Assembly (NCBI GenBank): GCA_021776175.1
Contig: JAJFGJ010000022.1
Location: forward strand, 40,651 to 104,650
Direction: 5' to 3'
Source: Kiloniellaceae bacterium
Lineage (GTDB): Bacteria > Pseudomonadota > Alphaproteobacteria > Kiloniellales > J153
DNA: 64,000 nt
Shown piece after piece: positions 63,888 to 64,000 of this stretch; position 1 is the first letter of the stretch, and each line of letters opens with the position of its first letter. The notes beneath the pieces are model-generated. The model did not search any database, was not told the DNA's origin, and worked only from the letters and a program-made list of their open reading frames with translations. The position numbers and the translations under genes were made by a program.

Positions 63888-64000
63888 ATTCCATTTCGGC
63901 GCGCGATGTGATTCAAGCTTCCTTGAAGGGAGATTATCATGGCGCGTTTCGATTTGACGGATTTCGAGTGGTCTGTGATCCAGCCATTATTGCCGAACAA
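63888..64000 (+). mobile_element. IS5-type insertion sequence, left end and transposase start
   Basis: An ATG at 63939, after GAAGGGAG, opens MARFDLTDFEWSVIQPLLPN, the invariant start of IS5/IS427-group transposases, and runs off the window. The element's terminal repeat probably lies shortly after 63885, but the exact end cannot be fixed without the other end. Confidence 0.85.

Overview
The window looks like a chromosomal segment of a GC-rich alphaproteobacterium, most likely of the Rhodospirillales type. Evidence for this is the gene order merR-ihfA-fabH-plsX-rpmF, the ribD-ribE-ribBA-ribH-nusB-thiL-fliL-hppA run, a MucR/Ros regulator, a CBP3-type cytochrome bc1 chaperone, a Mg-type HemB and SAM-II riboswitch sequences. 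The lifestyle suggested is a motile (FliL, CheZ) heterotroph that uses organic acids and amino acids. No rRNA, tRNA, CRISPR array or complete prophage was seen.

Layout. 1-17 kb is housekeeping: lipid synthesis and nucleoid genes, bamE, a K+-independent H+-pyrophosphatase, the riboflavin/thiamine operon, nrdR, glyA, rpiB, mucR and a Pit phosphate transporter. 17-24 kb is catabolic: glutaryl-CoA dehydrogenase, a MarR regulator, an amidohydrolase and a three-gene valine (isobutyryl-CoA) degradation operon. 24-26 kb holds two hemerythrin-like proteins around an IS1380-type transposase remnant. 26-29.5 kb encodes an acetoin-dehydrogenase-like complex (E1 alpha, E1 beta, lipoyl-hydrolase E2). 29.5-32.6 kb is a methionine operon (osmC-like, metY, frameshifted metA) behind two consecutive SAM-II-type aptamers with a terminator between them. 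32.7-36.3 kb has a HigBA module, hemB, cheZ and a DUF3105 protein. 36.3-46.3 kb is dominated by a malonate module: TRAP transporter PQM, malonyl-CoA decarboxylase, a PLP decarboxylase, a hydrolase and the divergent malonyl-CoA synthetase matB.

46.4-49.1 kb is accessory: an AT-rich gene of unknown function lies between matB and a second, diverged copy of the matB 3' end, followed by a protein with a Fur-like box. 49-56.5 kb carries a LysE exporter, PPK2, a CDF transporter, a penicillin-acylase-family protein, threonine ammonia-lyase and a methyltransferase. 56.5-59.3 kb holds a lone Flp pilin, a degenerate EAL-like protein and an AhpD-like protein in repeat-bearing, partly AT-rich DNA. 59.3-64 kb contains cystathionine beta-synthase, a cobalamin-riboswitch-controlled outer-membrane barrel protein, a redoxin/2OG-oxygenase fusion, a decayed copy of the CBS 3' end and the start of an IS5-type transposase.

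The main points for follow-up are the tandem SAM-II leader with its broken metA, the cobalamin riboswitch in front of a non-TonB barrel protein, and the two loci (matB and CBS) where a gene 3' end is repeated in direct orientation on the far side of accessory genes.
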